From positions 1-64,000 of the forward strand of contig NZ_JADZ01000006.1 of the NCBI RefSeq assembly GCF_000518645.1: a stretch of 64,000 nucleotides of DNA. Reading direction: 5' to 3'. This stretch comes from Curvibacter gracilis ATCC BAA-807. Lineage in GTDB: Bacteria; Pseudomonadota; Gammaproteobacteria; Burkholderiales; Burkholderiaceae_C. The position numbers and the translations under genes are program-made. Shown one piece after another: positions 36,128-45,161 of this stretch. The notes below the pieces were generated by a model. It saw only the letters and a list, made by a program, of their open reading frames with translations. It made no database searches and was not told the origin of the DNA. The first letter of the stretch is position 1; the number at the start of each line of letters is the position of its first letter.

Positions 36128-37621
36128 GGCCACCTCGCGGGTGCGGGCGTCGATGATCGAGGCCTCCACATGGTCGGTGGCGGCACTGCCGCCGCGCCGC
36201 ACCATGTCTTGTGCCGCCTTGAAGCGGTCCATGGCGCCGCTGTAGTCGAAGTGCGCCACCTGTGCCTCAGCCTCGGCCCGCAGGGCGCGCAAGGGCTTGC
36301 CAGCCGCCCCCCAGGCGCGTGACAACCACTGCCAGGCCGTGCCATCGTGGGGGTGTACCGTCACCCAGGTCTGCAGGGCTTCGGCCGTCGGCTCGGCCTG
36401 GTCCACCCCGCCCAGGGCCAGGCGCCCCTGGGTGCCCAGCAACAGCTCTGGACGCCGCACTTGCGCCCCCGTCGGCAAGGCAGCCGCCGTGGCGGGCTTG
36501 CCCGTGGCCAGATCGAGCTCGGCCACCAGCAGGCGCTGCAGGCGCAAGGCCTCGGGGCTGGACTGCACCAGCGGCTGCAGGCGGTTGACCGCATCACGGG
36601 CTTTTTGCCAGTCGCGCAGTTGCATGGAGGCCAACGCTGCACCGTACAAAGCCTGCGCCTGGCGCACGGGCGGCTGCTGGCGGAAGGCGGGCCCGTCGGG
36701 CTCGGTCTGGCGCTGGCGCTGCAGCTCGATGTTGTCGGCGCTGATGGCGCGGGCCCGGGCCATGATGAGGGCGTGCTCGAGCGTGGTCGGCACCGCCACC
36801 TTGCTGCCGGGGCGCAGCTCCTGGCGCGCCTGCATGTCGGCGATGCGCTCGGTGGTCAGCGGGTGGCTGCGCAGGTAGGGGTAGGCGCCGTTGTCGTTCA
36901 GGCGCGAGGCCTGCTGCAGCTTGTCGAACATGGTGACGAAGCCCTGGCCATCGAAGCCCGCCTGGGTCATGACGCCATAGCCCACCCGGTCGGCCTCGCG
37001 CTCCATGTCGCGCGAGAACTTGAGCTGGTTCTGCACCGTGAGCGCCTGCCCGCCCACCACCAGAGCGCTGGCCGCATCAGGGCTTTTGCTGGCGGCCAGC
37101 GCGGCGAGGATCAGCGCGGCGACCAGCAAAGGGGTCTGCTGGCTGTCCTTGCTCATCATGCGGGAGATGTGGCGCTGCGTGATGTGGCTGAGCTCATGCC
37201 CCAGCACCGAGGCCAGCTCGTCGCGGTTGGCCACGATGGCGATCAGCCCCAGGTACACCCCCATGTAGCCGCCCGGCAGGGCAAAGGCGTTGACCTGCCG
37301 ATCCTTACCCAACAAGACCTGCCAGGCAAAGCGCTCGTCCTGGTCGGGCGTGAGCTCGCCCCGCTGGCGGGCCGCCTGCATCAACTGCTGCCAGATGCCC
37401 TCCACATACTCCTGCAGCACCGGGTCATCGAGGTAGTCCGGGTCGCGGTACAACTCACGTGCGATCTGGTCACCCAACCGGCGTTCGGCGCCCAGGGTCA
37501 TGCCCTCGCCGTCGCCGAGGGCGGGGAGCTGGGCGCTGCTGAGCGTGGGCGCACCCAAGGCGGTGAGCAAGGCCAGGGTCAATGGGGCCAGCCAGCGGCG
37601 GCGGAATGCAGAACGGTTCAC
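36095..37621 (-). CDS. M48 family metalloprotease, BepA/YfgC-like
   Basis: 508 aa. A signal peptide (about residues 1-30, cut near LSSAQ) is followed by the zinc-peptidase domain with His142-Glu143-x-x-His146 in LGHELSHITQRH and a third ligand Glu in MEREADRVGYG. A C-terminal TPR-like region follows (QALYGAALASMQLRDWQKA, WQWLSRAWGA). BepA-type enzymes act in the periplasm in outer-membrane protein quality control, including LptD and BAM substrates. It is convergent with the holin-like gene and lies 29 nt downstream of tfpX, probably in the same transcript. Confidence 0.92.
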   Translation of the reverse strand: MNRSAFRRRWLAPLTLALLTALGAPTLSSAQLPALGDGEGMTLGAERRLGDQIARELYRDPDYLDDPVLQEYVEGIWQQLMQAARQRGELTPDQDERFAWQVLLGKDRQVNAFALPGGYMGVYLGLIAIVANRDELASVLGHELSHITQRHISRMMSKDSQQTPLLVAALILAALAASKSPDAASALVVGGQALTVQNQLKFSRDMEREADRVGYGVMTQAGFDGQGFVTMFDKLQQASRLNDNGAYPYLRSHPLTTERIADMQARQELRPGSKVAVPTTLEHALIMARARAISADNIELQRQRQTEPDGPAFRQQPPVRQAQALYGAALASMQLRDWQKARDAVNRLQPLVQSSPEALRLQRLLVAELDLATGKPATAAALPTGAQVRRPELLLGTQGRLALGGVDQAEPTAEALQTWVTVHPHDGTAWQWLSRAWGAAGKPLRALRAEAEAQVAHFDYSGAMDRFKAAQDMVRRGGSAATDHVEASIIDARTREVASLLREQAAQR

Positions 37622-37650
37622 GATGGGCTTGGCGGCGGAGCGGCCGGTGG

Positions 37651-38409
37651 TCAGAACGAATCGATGGGCAGGTAGCCCAGGATATCGGCAGTTTGGGCGT
37701 CCAGCACGACGGTCCAGAAGGTTTTGCGGCCCACCATCGGCACGTAGGCCAGAGCGGTGATTGGGCGACCGGTCTCTTGCACGCGCTGGTCGATCAGGGC
37801 GGCACGATCAGGAAAGCGGGTGCGAAGTGCCGTCAAAGGGCGCGACTCCTTGAGCACTGACGAGCGGGCCTGATCGTAAGGAATCCACAAATCCGGCCGG
37901 AAGCTCAGCTGCAGCCCGTTCAAGGCAGCCAGGGTGGCATCCGCCTGTTCATTGGCGTTACGGAAGTCACGCAGGCCGATCGGCTTCGGCCCCGTCCAGG
38001 GCAGCCGACGAAAGACGGGCTCAGCCTTGTCAAGCAGGTCGTCAGGCACATCGATTGCGTGAACAACCCGGAAGCGGTTGTATTCAAAGGTCAGGTACAC
38101 CGGTCGTGCCACCGACACTGTCCAAAGCCCATAAACCAACGCCGACAGTTGCAACACAGCCACGAGGCTGAAATCAATCGTCAATGCCCGCCGGGTCTTG
38201 GCCGGGTTGAACAGAATGAAGGTGACCAGTGGCCCCAGCACCACATCCACCCCCATGACCAGGAAAAACAACTCCCGACCACCCGATATCTCGCGGTAGG
38301 GGTAGGGGTACCAGACCCAGAACACCAAGGCGGCCGCGCCGGCCGCAAACAACAGGCTGATGCAGGCATGAATACCCAAGGCCTTGAGACGAGGTAACAG
38401 CTGACTCAT
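37651..38409 (-). CDS. TfpX/TfpZ family type IV pilin accessory protein
   Basis: 252 aa. Three N-terminal membrane segments (about 15-35, 45-70, 80-105) with WYPYPYREISGG and ELFFLVMGVDVVLGPLVTF, followed by a soluble C-terminal domain ending in PIDSF. This matches the TfpX/TfpZ pilin accessory family, which in Pseudomonas and relatives is encoded next to the pilin gene and supports assembly of certain pilin groups. Here the pilin gene is about 14 kb away on the same strand, with a glycan island between. ATG 38409 (MSQLLPR) is chosen. Confidence 0.87.
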   Translation of the reverse strand: MSQLLPRLKALGIHACISLLFAAGAAALVFWVWYPYPYREISGGRELFFLVMGVDVVLGPLVTFILFNPAKTRRALTIDFSLVAVLQLSALVYGLWTVSVARPVYLTFEYNRFRVVHAIDVPDDLLDKAEPVFRRLPWTGPKPIGLRDFRNANEQADATLAALNGLQLSFRPDLWIPYDQARSSVLKESRPLTALRTRFPDRAALIDQRVQETGRPITALAYVPMVGRKTFWTVVLDAQTADILGYLPIDSF

Positions 38410-38473
38410 GTCCGTATGATGCGCGAAGTACGTCAATCTGGCGTAAATGCCGTTTGTCCTCCTATTTTCAAGC

Positions 38474-38956
38474 ATGACGACCCTCACCCACTTCGACGCC
38501 CATGGTCAGGCCCACATGGTCGATGTCAGCCAAAAAGCCAGTACGCACCGCATTGCGGTGGCAGGGGGGCGGATCCTGATGCAAGCCGAAACGCTGGCCC
38601 TGATCCAGGCGGGCAATGCCAAGAAGGGGGATGTGCTGGGCATCGCCCGCATCGCGGGCATCCAGGGCGCCAAGAAGACCAGCGACCTGATCCCCCTGTG
38701 CCATCCCTTGGCCCTGACGCGTGTGGCCGTCGAGTTTTCGGTCACCGAAGGCGGCACGCCGGGTATTGCATGCCAGGCCACTGTCGAGACGGTCGGGGCC
38801 ACCGGTGTGGAAATGGAAGCGCTGACCGCAGTTCAAGTGGCTTTGCTGACCATCTATGACATGTGCAAGGCGGTGGACCGCGGGATGACCATCACCGATG
38901 TGCGGGTGCTGGAAAAGCATGGGGGCAAGTCGGGATCGTTTGTGGCCACCGCCTGA
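38474..38956 (+). CDS. moaC: cyclic pyranopterin monophosphate synthase
   Basis: 160 aa, the normal MoaC length. It makes cyclic pyranopterin monophosphate in molybdenum cofactor synthesis. Signatures [44 protein letters not shown] and [10 protein letters not shown] are all present. ATG 38474 gives the conserved N-terminus. It is divergent from tfpX and ends 7 nt before the first GtrA gene, which is therefore likely read through from moaC. Confidence 0.96.
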   Translation: MTTLTHFDAHGQAHMVDVSQKASTHRIAVAGGRILMQAETLALIQAGNAKKGDVLGIARIAGIQGAKKTSDLIPLCHPLALTRVAVEFSVTEGGTPGIACQATVETVGATGVEMEALTAVQVALLTIYDMCKAVDRGMTITDVRVLEKHGGKSGSFVATA

Positions 38957-38963
38957 GCCCCTC

Positions 38964-39407
38964 ATGATGCAAGAGCAACACCCTCCCGGGAAAGCGGATT
39001 GGCTTCCTTTGCGAGCCCTGTGGCAATCACAGCGCTTGCGTTTCGTTGTGATCGGCTTGGGGAATACGCTCGCAGGCTACCTGCTTTTTTGGGGCTTTTA
39101 CAGCCTGTTAGTGCCAACACTGCCCTACACAGTGGTCGCCGTGATGACCCACGTTGCAGCAGTGACTGTGTCGTTTGTCTGCCAGCGCGTGCTGGTCTTC
39201 CGGTCCCAAAGCCGTTGGTGGCTGGAATACCTTCGCTTTCACCTGGCCCACCTGGGGCTGTTTTTGATGGCGCTGGGCTTTCTGACTCTGCTGGTCGAGA
39301 AAGTCGGCTGGCATCCTCTACTGGCGCAGGCGGTCGTGTCCGCGGCCATAGCAGCCAGTAGCTATGTCGTTCACACCGGCTTCACGTTCCGCCAACGCAG
39401 GCTCTGA
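38964..39407 (+). CDS. GtrA-like flippase (first copy)
   Basis: 147 aa, four membrane helices. The N-terminal RFVVIGLGNTLAGYLLFWG and the C-terminal SYVVHTGFTFR pattern match the GtrA family, which moves undecaprenyl-phosphate-linked sugars across the inner membrane for O-antigen or protein glycosylation. A second ATG is 3 nt downstream. It overlaps no gene, and the 502-aa membrane protein begins about 10 nt after its stop. A second GtrA paralogue is at 50343-50741. Confidence 0.87.
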   Translation: MMQEQHPPGKADWLPLRALWQSQRLRFVVIGLGNTLAGYLLFWGFYSLLVPTLPYTVVAVMTHVAAVTVSFVCQRVLVFRSQSRWWLEYLRFHLAHLGLFLMALGFLTLLVEKVGWHPLLAQAVVSAAIAASSYVVHTGFTFRQRRL

Positions 39408-39417
39408 GCCCCGATTC

Positions 39418-40926
39418 ATGGCCCGCAAAAAGCGGGCGCCACGCCTGACCATGACCTCCATCAATTCGACCTCGCCCTTTGCACCCGACAGTCAAGCTGC
39501 GGCGCCAGACCGGAAATCAGCCTTGGCCATGATTTACCTGGCCTTGCCAGTTGCCCTTTTCATCGCAGGCTGGTTCCGCCCCCTGCCCGCGTTGGGACTC
39601 TTGGCAACCCTTGGCTGTGGACTTTTTCTAGCCCTGCGTCCAACGTGGAGGGCTTCTCCCATGGTCAGCGGCAGAACTTGGGCCTGGACGGCCGCCTTGG
39701 CGGTTGTTGCCGTGGGTTGGAGTTGCCTTGGCGGTGCGGGTCACCTGTTCTACGCCAATTCAGACTGGACGATCCGCGATGCGGTGCTTCGAGATCTGAG
39801 CAGTGGCGCCTGGCCACCCAGCTACGGCAACACAGACGGTTTCGACGTGATTCTGAGAGCACCGGTGGCCTACTACCTGCCCTCCGCGACCCTCGCTCAA
39901 TGGCTGGGGATCGACTGGGCAGATCGCCTGCTGCTGGCCTGGACAGCGCTGGGCGTGGGCCTGTTCCTGAGTCTGGTGCCCCTGTCTTCCCAAGCCTTGC
40001 GCTGGACACTGGGTATCGCCTGCGTGGTGCTGTTCAGCGGCATGGACATCTTGGGAGGCTGGCTTTTTTACCGAAGCTGGCCGCCGCTGGGCACGCATAT
40101 AGAGTGGTGGGCGGGCTTGTTCCAGTACTCATCCAACTCGACCCTGCTGTTCTGGGTCCCCAACCACGCACTGCCTGCTTGGCTGGCCATGGCCTTGTTC
40201 TTCCGCCATTGGCGGCATCCTGATTTTCTGCGGATGGCCCCCATGTTGATGGCGCTGCTGCCCCTCTGGTCACCCTTCGCGGCCCTGGGCATGAGTCCTT
40301 TCTATCTGCTGCTGCTGCCTGCAGCCTTCCGAGCACGGTGGCGTTTTTTCAACCCAGGCAACCTAGGTCCGGCCCTGCTGCTGCTGGCTATCGAAGGCCT
40401 CTACCTGACCCTGGACCTGGCCTCTGTCCCGTCAGGCAGCCAGGATGGCCTGGATCCGGATTTCCTGTTTCTTTATGGCGTGTTCTGCGCGCTGGAGTTT
40501 GGCCTCCTCGGTCTTGCCCTCTACCGGGATGGCAAGGGACCGCTGCTGCATGTCGCCCTGCTGACTCTGTGCGTGCTGCCATTCTTCAAAATGGGCGAAG
40601 GCAACGATCTGGTGATGCGCGGCAGCATTCCAGCGCTGATGCTGCTATGCCTGTTGCTTCTCCACATCTTGCAAAGTGCGCGGATCAGGCTCCAGGACTT
40701 GGCTGGCACGGGGGTGATACTCCTCATTGGATCAGTGACACCTGCACAAGAGATTTACCGTGCAGTCACACAACCTGCTTGGGCTTTTCATGAAGAGCAG
40801 ACCTTGTTACAGGCAGCCAACGGCACGGCCCCCGCTCACTATGTCGCACGCCTGAATCAGCCCTTTCTGCTGTCGGTGATGAAAAAACCCAGCGCCGCCA
40901 TGCCTTCTCGCGGCTCAGCTCAGTGA
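39418..40926 (+). CDS. large polytopic membrane protein (candidate GT-C glycosyltransferase)
   Basis: 502 aa with roughly ten or more membrane helices, not recognised as a named family. After the first helices a loop with YANSDWTIRDAVLRDLSSG gives an acidic motif of the kind found in the first external loop of GT-C glycosyltransferases. It lies just after a GtrA gene, and GtrA-GtrB-large-protein triads are the standard O-antigen glucosylation layout. Enzymatic function is inference only. ATG 39418 is used; 39364 and 39451 are also in frame. Confidence 0.6.
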   Translation: MARKKRAPRLTMTSINSTSPFAPDSQAAAPDRKSALAMIYLALPVALFIAGWFRPLPALGLLATLGCGLFLALRPTWRASPMVSGRTWAWTAALAVVAVGWSCLGGAGHLFYANSDWTIRDAVLRDLSSGAWPPSYGNTDGFDVILRAPVAYYLPSATLAQWLGIDWADRLLLAWTALGVGLFLSLVPLSSQALRWTLGIACVVLFSGMDILGGWLFYRSWPPLGTHIEWWAGLFQYSSNSTLLFWVPNHALPAWLAMALFFRHWRHPDFLRMAPMLMALLPLWSPFAALGMSPFYLLLLPAAFRARWRFFNPGNLGPALLLLAIEGLYLTLDLASVPSGSQDGLDPDFLFLYGVFCALEFGLLGLALYRDGKGPLLHVALLTLCVLPFFKMGEGNDLVMRGSIPALMLLCLLLLHILQSARIRLQDLAGTGVILLIGSVTPAQEIYRAVTQPAWAFHEEQTLLQAANGTAPAHYVARLNQPFLLSVMKKPSAAMPSRGSAQ

Positions 40927-41531
40927 TGATTCGCGATGCTCGCCCAGTCGGTCACTGGGCAGCCCTTTAGACCCGACCTGGGACTTCGTTGGGACGCATC
41001 ATGGACGCTCACCTATCGAGCAATTGGCGCGTTTGCATCAGTCCATGCTGGCTCCTCCCCATCGCACCCCTGCGAGGAGGGGCTAGGTCCTCCTATGGAC
41101 ATGACTTGCGGTGATCACCACGGCGGCTCACCGCCATTCGCTCAGGCCCCCTTGAACAAGCTGATGCGACACATGCATTGCAAAGCTCAGGTCACTTGAA
41201 CCGGATGCGCTTGGCCGGGCATTGATCATGCTTGGCAGCACCCCAGGTCCGGTAATGCGTTCAAAGGCCAGCCATTAGACCTAGGATGCTGCAGCTCACC
41301 CCGGGGTCACAGTGCAGATCGAGTCAGCAGCCAGAGGCTGTCTCTCTTCAATTTTCAAGTTGATGTTCCAAAGCCCACTAACCCTCACTTGAGGTAGACT
41401 TGAAGGACATTAAAAATACTCCAAAATAAAAATAAAGCACGAGCAAAAAAGACCTCAAAAAAACAGAATAAATCATTATTTAAATACCAAGAAAATCACA
41501 CCACCGGAAATACTTAATTCAGCCGATAAAT
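40927..41531. other. 605-bp intergenic gap with steep G+C drop
   Basis: No convincing gene. The first half contains short G+C-rich tracts; from about 41390 the sequence becomes strikingly A+T-rich (many AAAA and TAAA runs) before the transketolase start. TTGAAG at 41400-41405 with A+T-rich sequence 17 bp on might be a weak promoter. The drop in composition marks the edge of the low-G+C centre of the glycan island. Confidence 0.6.
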
Positions 41532-42311
41532 ATGTCCTTTTTTGAAACCCTTCGCACCACCAAACTAAGACTGCTGCAGCTTCACCACGAAGCAAATTGC
41601 GGTCATTTAGGAGGCAACTTCTCATGCATTGAAGCCATGATGACATTGCACCACCGTGTGATGGGTTCAAACGATCGATTTATTTTGTCAAAAGGTCACT
41701 CGGCGGGGGCCTTGTACGCGACACTCTGGAGTCTTGGCCGTCTGTCTGACGAAGATCTGAAAACCTTCATCCGTGACAACTCCTTGCTGCCAGGTCATCC
41801 CAGTGGCTCCGGCATTCCTGGGCTGATGTTCTCCACGGGGTCTCTTGGGCATGGCCCCTCACTGGCAGCAGGCCTCGCACTCGCTCTACGACACAAAAAA
41901 CTTGGCCATCGAGTTTTCTGTCTCTGTTCGGATGGAGAGTGGCAAGAGGGTAGCTGCTGGGAAGCCCTCAATTTTGCAATTCATCAACGCCTGGAAAATC
42001 TAACTATTTTAATTGATCAAAATGGATTACAGGGGTTCGGCCGAACACAAGACATCATCTCATGCGAAAATTTGCTTCCACGCATCACGGCATTTGGCGC
42101 GGATGCTCAAAAAGTCAACGGGCACGATCCAGCCGCTATTGAAAGAGCCATCAGATCACCGTCCATGGATATACCAAGGGTATTGATTCTAGAAACCGTG
42201 AAGGGACGAGGCCTTCATTTCGAAAACCAATTGGAATCGCACTACCTGCCTCTTTCAGAAGCCAACTACATTGAAGCACGCAAGGCCATTGAGCAGGAGC
42301 AATTCGAATGA
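41532..42311 (+). CDS. transketolase-like N-terminal subunit (TPP-binding)
   Basis: 259 aa, the thiamine-pyrophosphate half of a split transketolase. The TPP motif is CSDGEWQEGSCWEALNFAI ... LIDQNGLQGFG; SDG replaces the usual GDG, as seen in other split enzymes of this type. SKGHSAGALYATLWSLG and TGSLGHGPSLAAGLALAL are also typical. It works with the next gene to move a two-carbon unit, here probably onto a sugar precursor for the surface glycan. The two genes overlap by 4 nt. The base composition is much poorer in G+C than that of the flanking genes. Confidence 0.9.
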   Translation: MSFFETLRTTKLRLLQLHHEANCGHLGGNFSCIEAMMTLHHRVMGSNDRFILSKGHSAGALYATLWSLGRLSDEDLKTFIRDNSLLPGHPSGSGIPGLMFSTGSLGHGPSLAAGLALALRHKKLGHRVFCLCSDGEWQEGSCWEALNFAIHQRLENLTILIDQNGLQGFGRTQDIISCENLLPRITAFGADAQKVNGHDPAAIERAIRSPSMDIPRVLILETVKGRGLHFENQLESHYLPLSEANYIEARKAIEQEQFE

Positions 42312-43192
42312 GAAAATCCTTTGCAAACGCCGTTATCACTCAATGCAACCATGAAGATTTCTTTTTCCTCACTGGCGATCTTGGCTTTATGGCACTGGAA
42401 GAAGTCCAATCCGCATTCGGAAATAGATTTATCAACATGGGCGTTGCCGAACAAAATATGATCGGTGTAGCTGCAGGCCTTGCCAGGGAGTCGCTGCGAG
42501 TCATCACATATAGCATCGCACCATTTTGCTATGCACGCCCATTCGAACAAATTCGAAATGACCTTTGTTTGGGTCGCTTGCCAGTATGCCTGGTTGGCAA
42601 TGGCGGAGGCTACGCCTATGGCCACATGGGCCCCACTCATCACGCACTAGAAGACTGCGCAGCCATGAGCGCTCTTGGCGTGCGAGTGCTGGTTCCGGCT
42701 TTTGATGATGACCTGCCCGCACTGCTGACAAAATTGGAAGTTCCAACTTATCTCCGTCTTGGTTATGACGAAAGGCCAGCCAAGGAATCCGTGCCTAATT
42801 ATGCCCCCTGGCGCGAAGTCATGCCGGGAAATTGCGGTGCAATTGCAGCTCTTGGTCCCATCGCAGGTATTGCCTGGCAAGCTTTGGCGACCCTGGATAT
42901 CGACGAAAGGCCCTCAGTTTGGGCCGTGTGCGAGTTACTAGATACAGAAATACCTGCGGCATTTTTTCAGCAGATAGACGGCAAACCCTTGTACATTCTT
43001 GAAGAACATGTCGCATCAGGAGGGCTAGGCATGAACTTGGCCTTTTACCTTGCTGAACGTGGAATAACACCACAGCGCTTTGTGCACCGACCTGCCCTCG
43101 GCTATCCAAACGGGCGGTTTGGGTCTCAGGCTTTTCACCGTGCCCAATGTGGCCTGGACGCTAAATCGATCCGCACGATGGTCGCAGGTTGA
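42308..43192 (+). CDS. transketolase-like C-terminal subunit
   Basis: 294 aa. It contains the pyrimidine-binding part with the catalytic Glu in NMGVAEQNMIGVAAGLARE and the GDLGFM and GHMGPTHHALEDCA segments, then the C-terminal domain. It completes the split transketolase with the preceding gene. Such pairs occur in polysaccharide clusters and may make unusual ketoses or branched sugars, whereas the central-metabolism enzyme is a single chain; the product here is unknown. The epimerase-glycosyltransferase fusion begins 4 nt after its stop. Confidence 0.9.
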   Translation: MRKSFANAVITQCNHEDFFFLTGDLGFMALEEVQSAFGNRFINMGVAEQNMIGVAAGLARESLRVITYSIAPFCYARPFEQIRNDLCLGRLPVCLVGNGGGYAYGHMGPTHHALEDCAAMSALGVRVLVPAFDDDLPALLTKLEVPTYLRLGYDERPAKESVPNYAPWREVMPGNCGAIAALGPIAGIAWQALATLDIDERPSVWAVCELLDTEIPAAFFQQIDGKPLYILEEHVASGGLGMNLAFYLAERGITPQRFVHRPALGYPNGRFGSQAFHRAQCGLDAKSIRTMVAG

Positions 43193-43196
43193 CACC

Positions 43197-45161
43197 ATGA
43201 ATTTAGAAAACAAACTGCGAAGTGTCACCGGCCCGGTATTGGTATTGGGTGCAAGTGGGTTCATAGGCGCTAATTTGCTACGCCAATTGCTGGCCGTGCG
43301 CAGCGATGTTGTCGGCACCGTTTTCTCCGGAGACACATGGCGTCTTGACGGCATTCCGTCAAGCCAAATATCCTTTCTGAATCTGCAGGACCCTGTGAGT
43401 GTCAGATCCGTGCTTCATCGGGTTGCACCACGCACAATATTTGACTGCTCATCTTTTGGTGCATACTCCTTCGAGCAGGACTTCGAGCGAGTCCATGCGA
43501 CCAACTACACCAGCTTCATACGCTTGATGGAAGTGGTTGCAGAAATGAATCTGGCCGCCTTCGTTCATGCAGGCAGCTCATCAGAATATGGCCTGAACTC
43601 CGCAGCCCCCACTGAAGACGCCCCCCTTCTACCCAACAGCCATTACGCCATCAGCAAAGTCGCCGCCGCTGCCACGATCTCGTATTTTGGCAAGGTTCGG
43701 GGTGTTCCGGTGACCAACCTGCGGCTCTATTCGGTGTATGGTCCATTCGAGGACAGCTCCCGATTGATCCCGACCTTGTGCGAGGCGAGCCTGCGGGGAG
43801 AACTCCCGGCTCTCGCAGGTCCCAAAGTCAGCCGCGATTTCGTCTACGTTGACGACGTTGTGGAAGCCTTTGCGGACACAGCCCTGATGATGGGACAACA
43901 ACTCGCTGGGGAATCCATCAACATTGGCTGCGGCAGTCCAGTGACCCTCTTGGCACTTGCTGATCTGGCCAAGTCGTCGTTTGGACTCGATGTTGAAGTT
44001 CAATTCAACCCCGCTACAGGGCGAGCATGGGATACAGACATCTGGTATGCAAATACCGAAAAGGCAAAGCACCTTCTCGGCTGGTCTGCTAAAACCAAGC
44101 TCGACGATGGTTTGAAGCAAACTCGCGAGTGGTGGCGCTCTTATCTCGCCACCTCAGAATTTAATCGATTGAGCAAGCGTACCCAGCCGCACAAGGATAA
44201 AAACTCCATCTCTGCCGTGATCGCCTGTTATCGGGATGGCCAGGCTATCCCGATCATGCACGAAAGACTATGCACTGTATTCCAGCGGTTGGGATTGGAT
44301 TATGAGATCATTTTCGTCAATGACAATTCACCTGATGATTCTGCGGAAGTGATTCGTGAAATCAGCGCTCGCGACCCGCACGTGATCGGTATCACTCACT
44401 CGCGCAACTTTGGTTCCCAGGCTGCATTTCGCAGCGGCATGGAGATCTCCAGCAAAGAGGCTGTGGTGCTCATGGACGGTGATCTGCAGGATCCACCGGA
44501 ACTGATCGAAGCCTTCGTGGAGCGTTGGCGCGCTGGTGCCGACGTGGTCTATGGTCGCCGAATCAAGCGCGACATGCCCGTACTGCTTGAAGCCTGCTAT
44601 CGGGCTTTTTATCGGATTTTCTCCATGATGAGTGAAGTGCCGGTTCCCAAAGATGCCGGTGACTTTTCTTTGATGGATCGAAACGTTGTGTATTGGTTAC
44701 TGCAATGCCAGGAGCGTGATTCATTTTTACGCGGTTTACGAGCCTATGTAGGATTCCGCCAAGAGGGTGTTGACTATGTCAGGCCAGAACGCATGTTTGG
44801 TGTCAGTACCAACAACTGGATAAAAAATATCGGCTGGGCAAAAAAAGGTATCTTTTCATTCTCCCGCATGCCGCTCCACCTGCTGACTGCAGCTGGAGGC
44901 GTCACCAGCTTGGCCACCATAATCTTGGCAACCTACAGTATTGGCGTTCGAATATTCGATGCCAATTCAGTGCCCAAAGGGGTTACCTTTTTATCTTTAC
45001 TGATTATGTTTTTCGGCTCCTTTACGCTGCTTGGGATCGGCCTTTTAGGAGAGTACATAGGCAAGATTTTCGAGGAAACCAAGGCCCGCCCGGCTTTTAT
45101 CAGACGCAGCCTGATTGCGCGCGGTGAGATACGCCCATCAAATCCACAGGGGCAGCGATGA
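43197..45161 (+). CDS. fusion of NAD-dependent sugar epimerase/dehydratase and GtrB/DPM1-type glycosyltransferase
   Basis: 654 aa. Residues 1-320 are an extended SDR with VLGASGFIGANLLRQ and YAISKVAA (Tyr-x-x-x-Lys). Residues about 340-654 are a family 2 glycosyltransferase with IIFVNDNSPDDS, HSRNFGSQAAFRSG and VVLMDGDLQDPPEL, plus two C-terminal membrane helices, the pattern of undecaprenyl-phosphate glycosyltransferases such as GtrB. Each half is normally a separate protein. The fusion could make an NDP-sugar and load it directly onto undecaprenyl phosphate for the neighbouring GtrA flippases. It overlaps the next gene by 4 nt. Confidence 0.88.
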   Translation: MNLENKLRSVTGPVLVLGASGFIGANLLRQLLAVRSDVVGTVFSGDTWRLDGIPSSQISFLNLQDPVSVRSVLHRVAPRTIFDCSSFGAYSFEQDFERVHATNYTSFIRLMEVVAEMNLAAFVHAGSSSEYGLNSAAPTEDAPLLPNSHYAISKVAAAATISYFGKVRGVPVTNLRLYSVYGPFEDSSRLIPTLCEASLRGELPALAGPKVSRDFVYVDDVVEAFADTALMMGQQLAGESINIGCGSPVTLLALADLAKSSFGLDVEVQFNPATGRAWDTDIWYANTEKAKHLLGWSAKTKLDDGLKQTREWWRSYLATSEFNRLSKRTQPHKDKNSISAVIACYRDGQAIPIMHERLCTVFQRLGLDYEIIFVNDNSPDDSAEVIREISARDPHVIGITHSRNFGSQAAFRSGMEISSKEAVVLMDGDLQDPPELIEAFVERWRAGADVVYGRRIKRDMPVLLEACYRAFYRIFSMMSEVPVPKDAGDFSLMDRNVVYWLLQCQERDSFLRGLRAYVGFRQEGVDYVRPERMFGVSTNNWIKNIGWAKKGIFSFSRMPLHLLTAAGGVTSLATIILATYSIGVRIFDANSVPKGVTFLSLLIMFFGSFTLLGIGLLGEYIGKIFEETKARPAFIRRSLIARGEIRPSNPQGQR

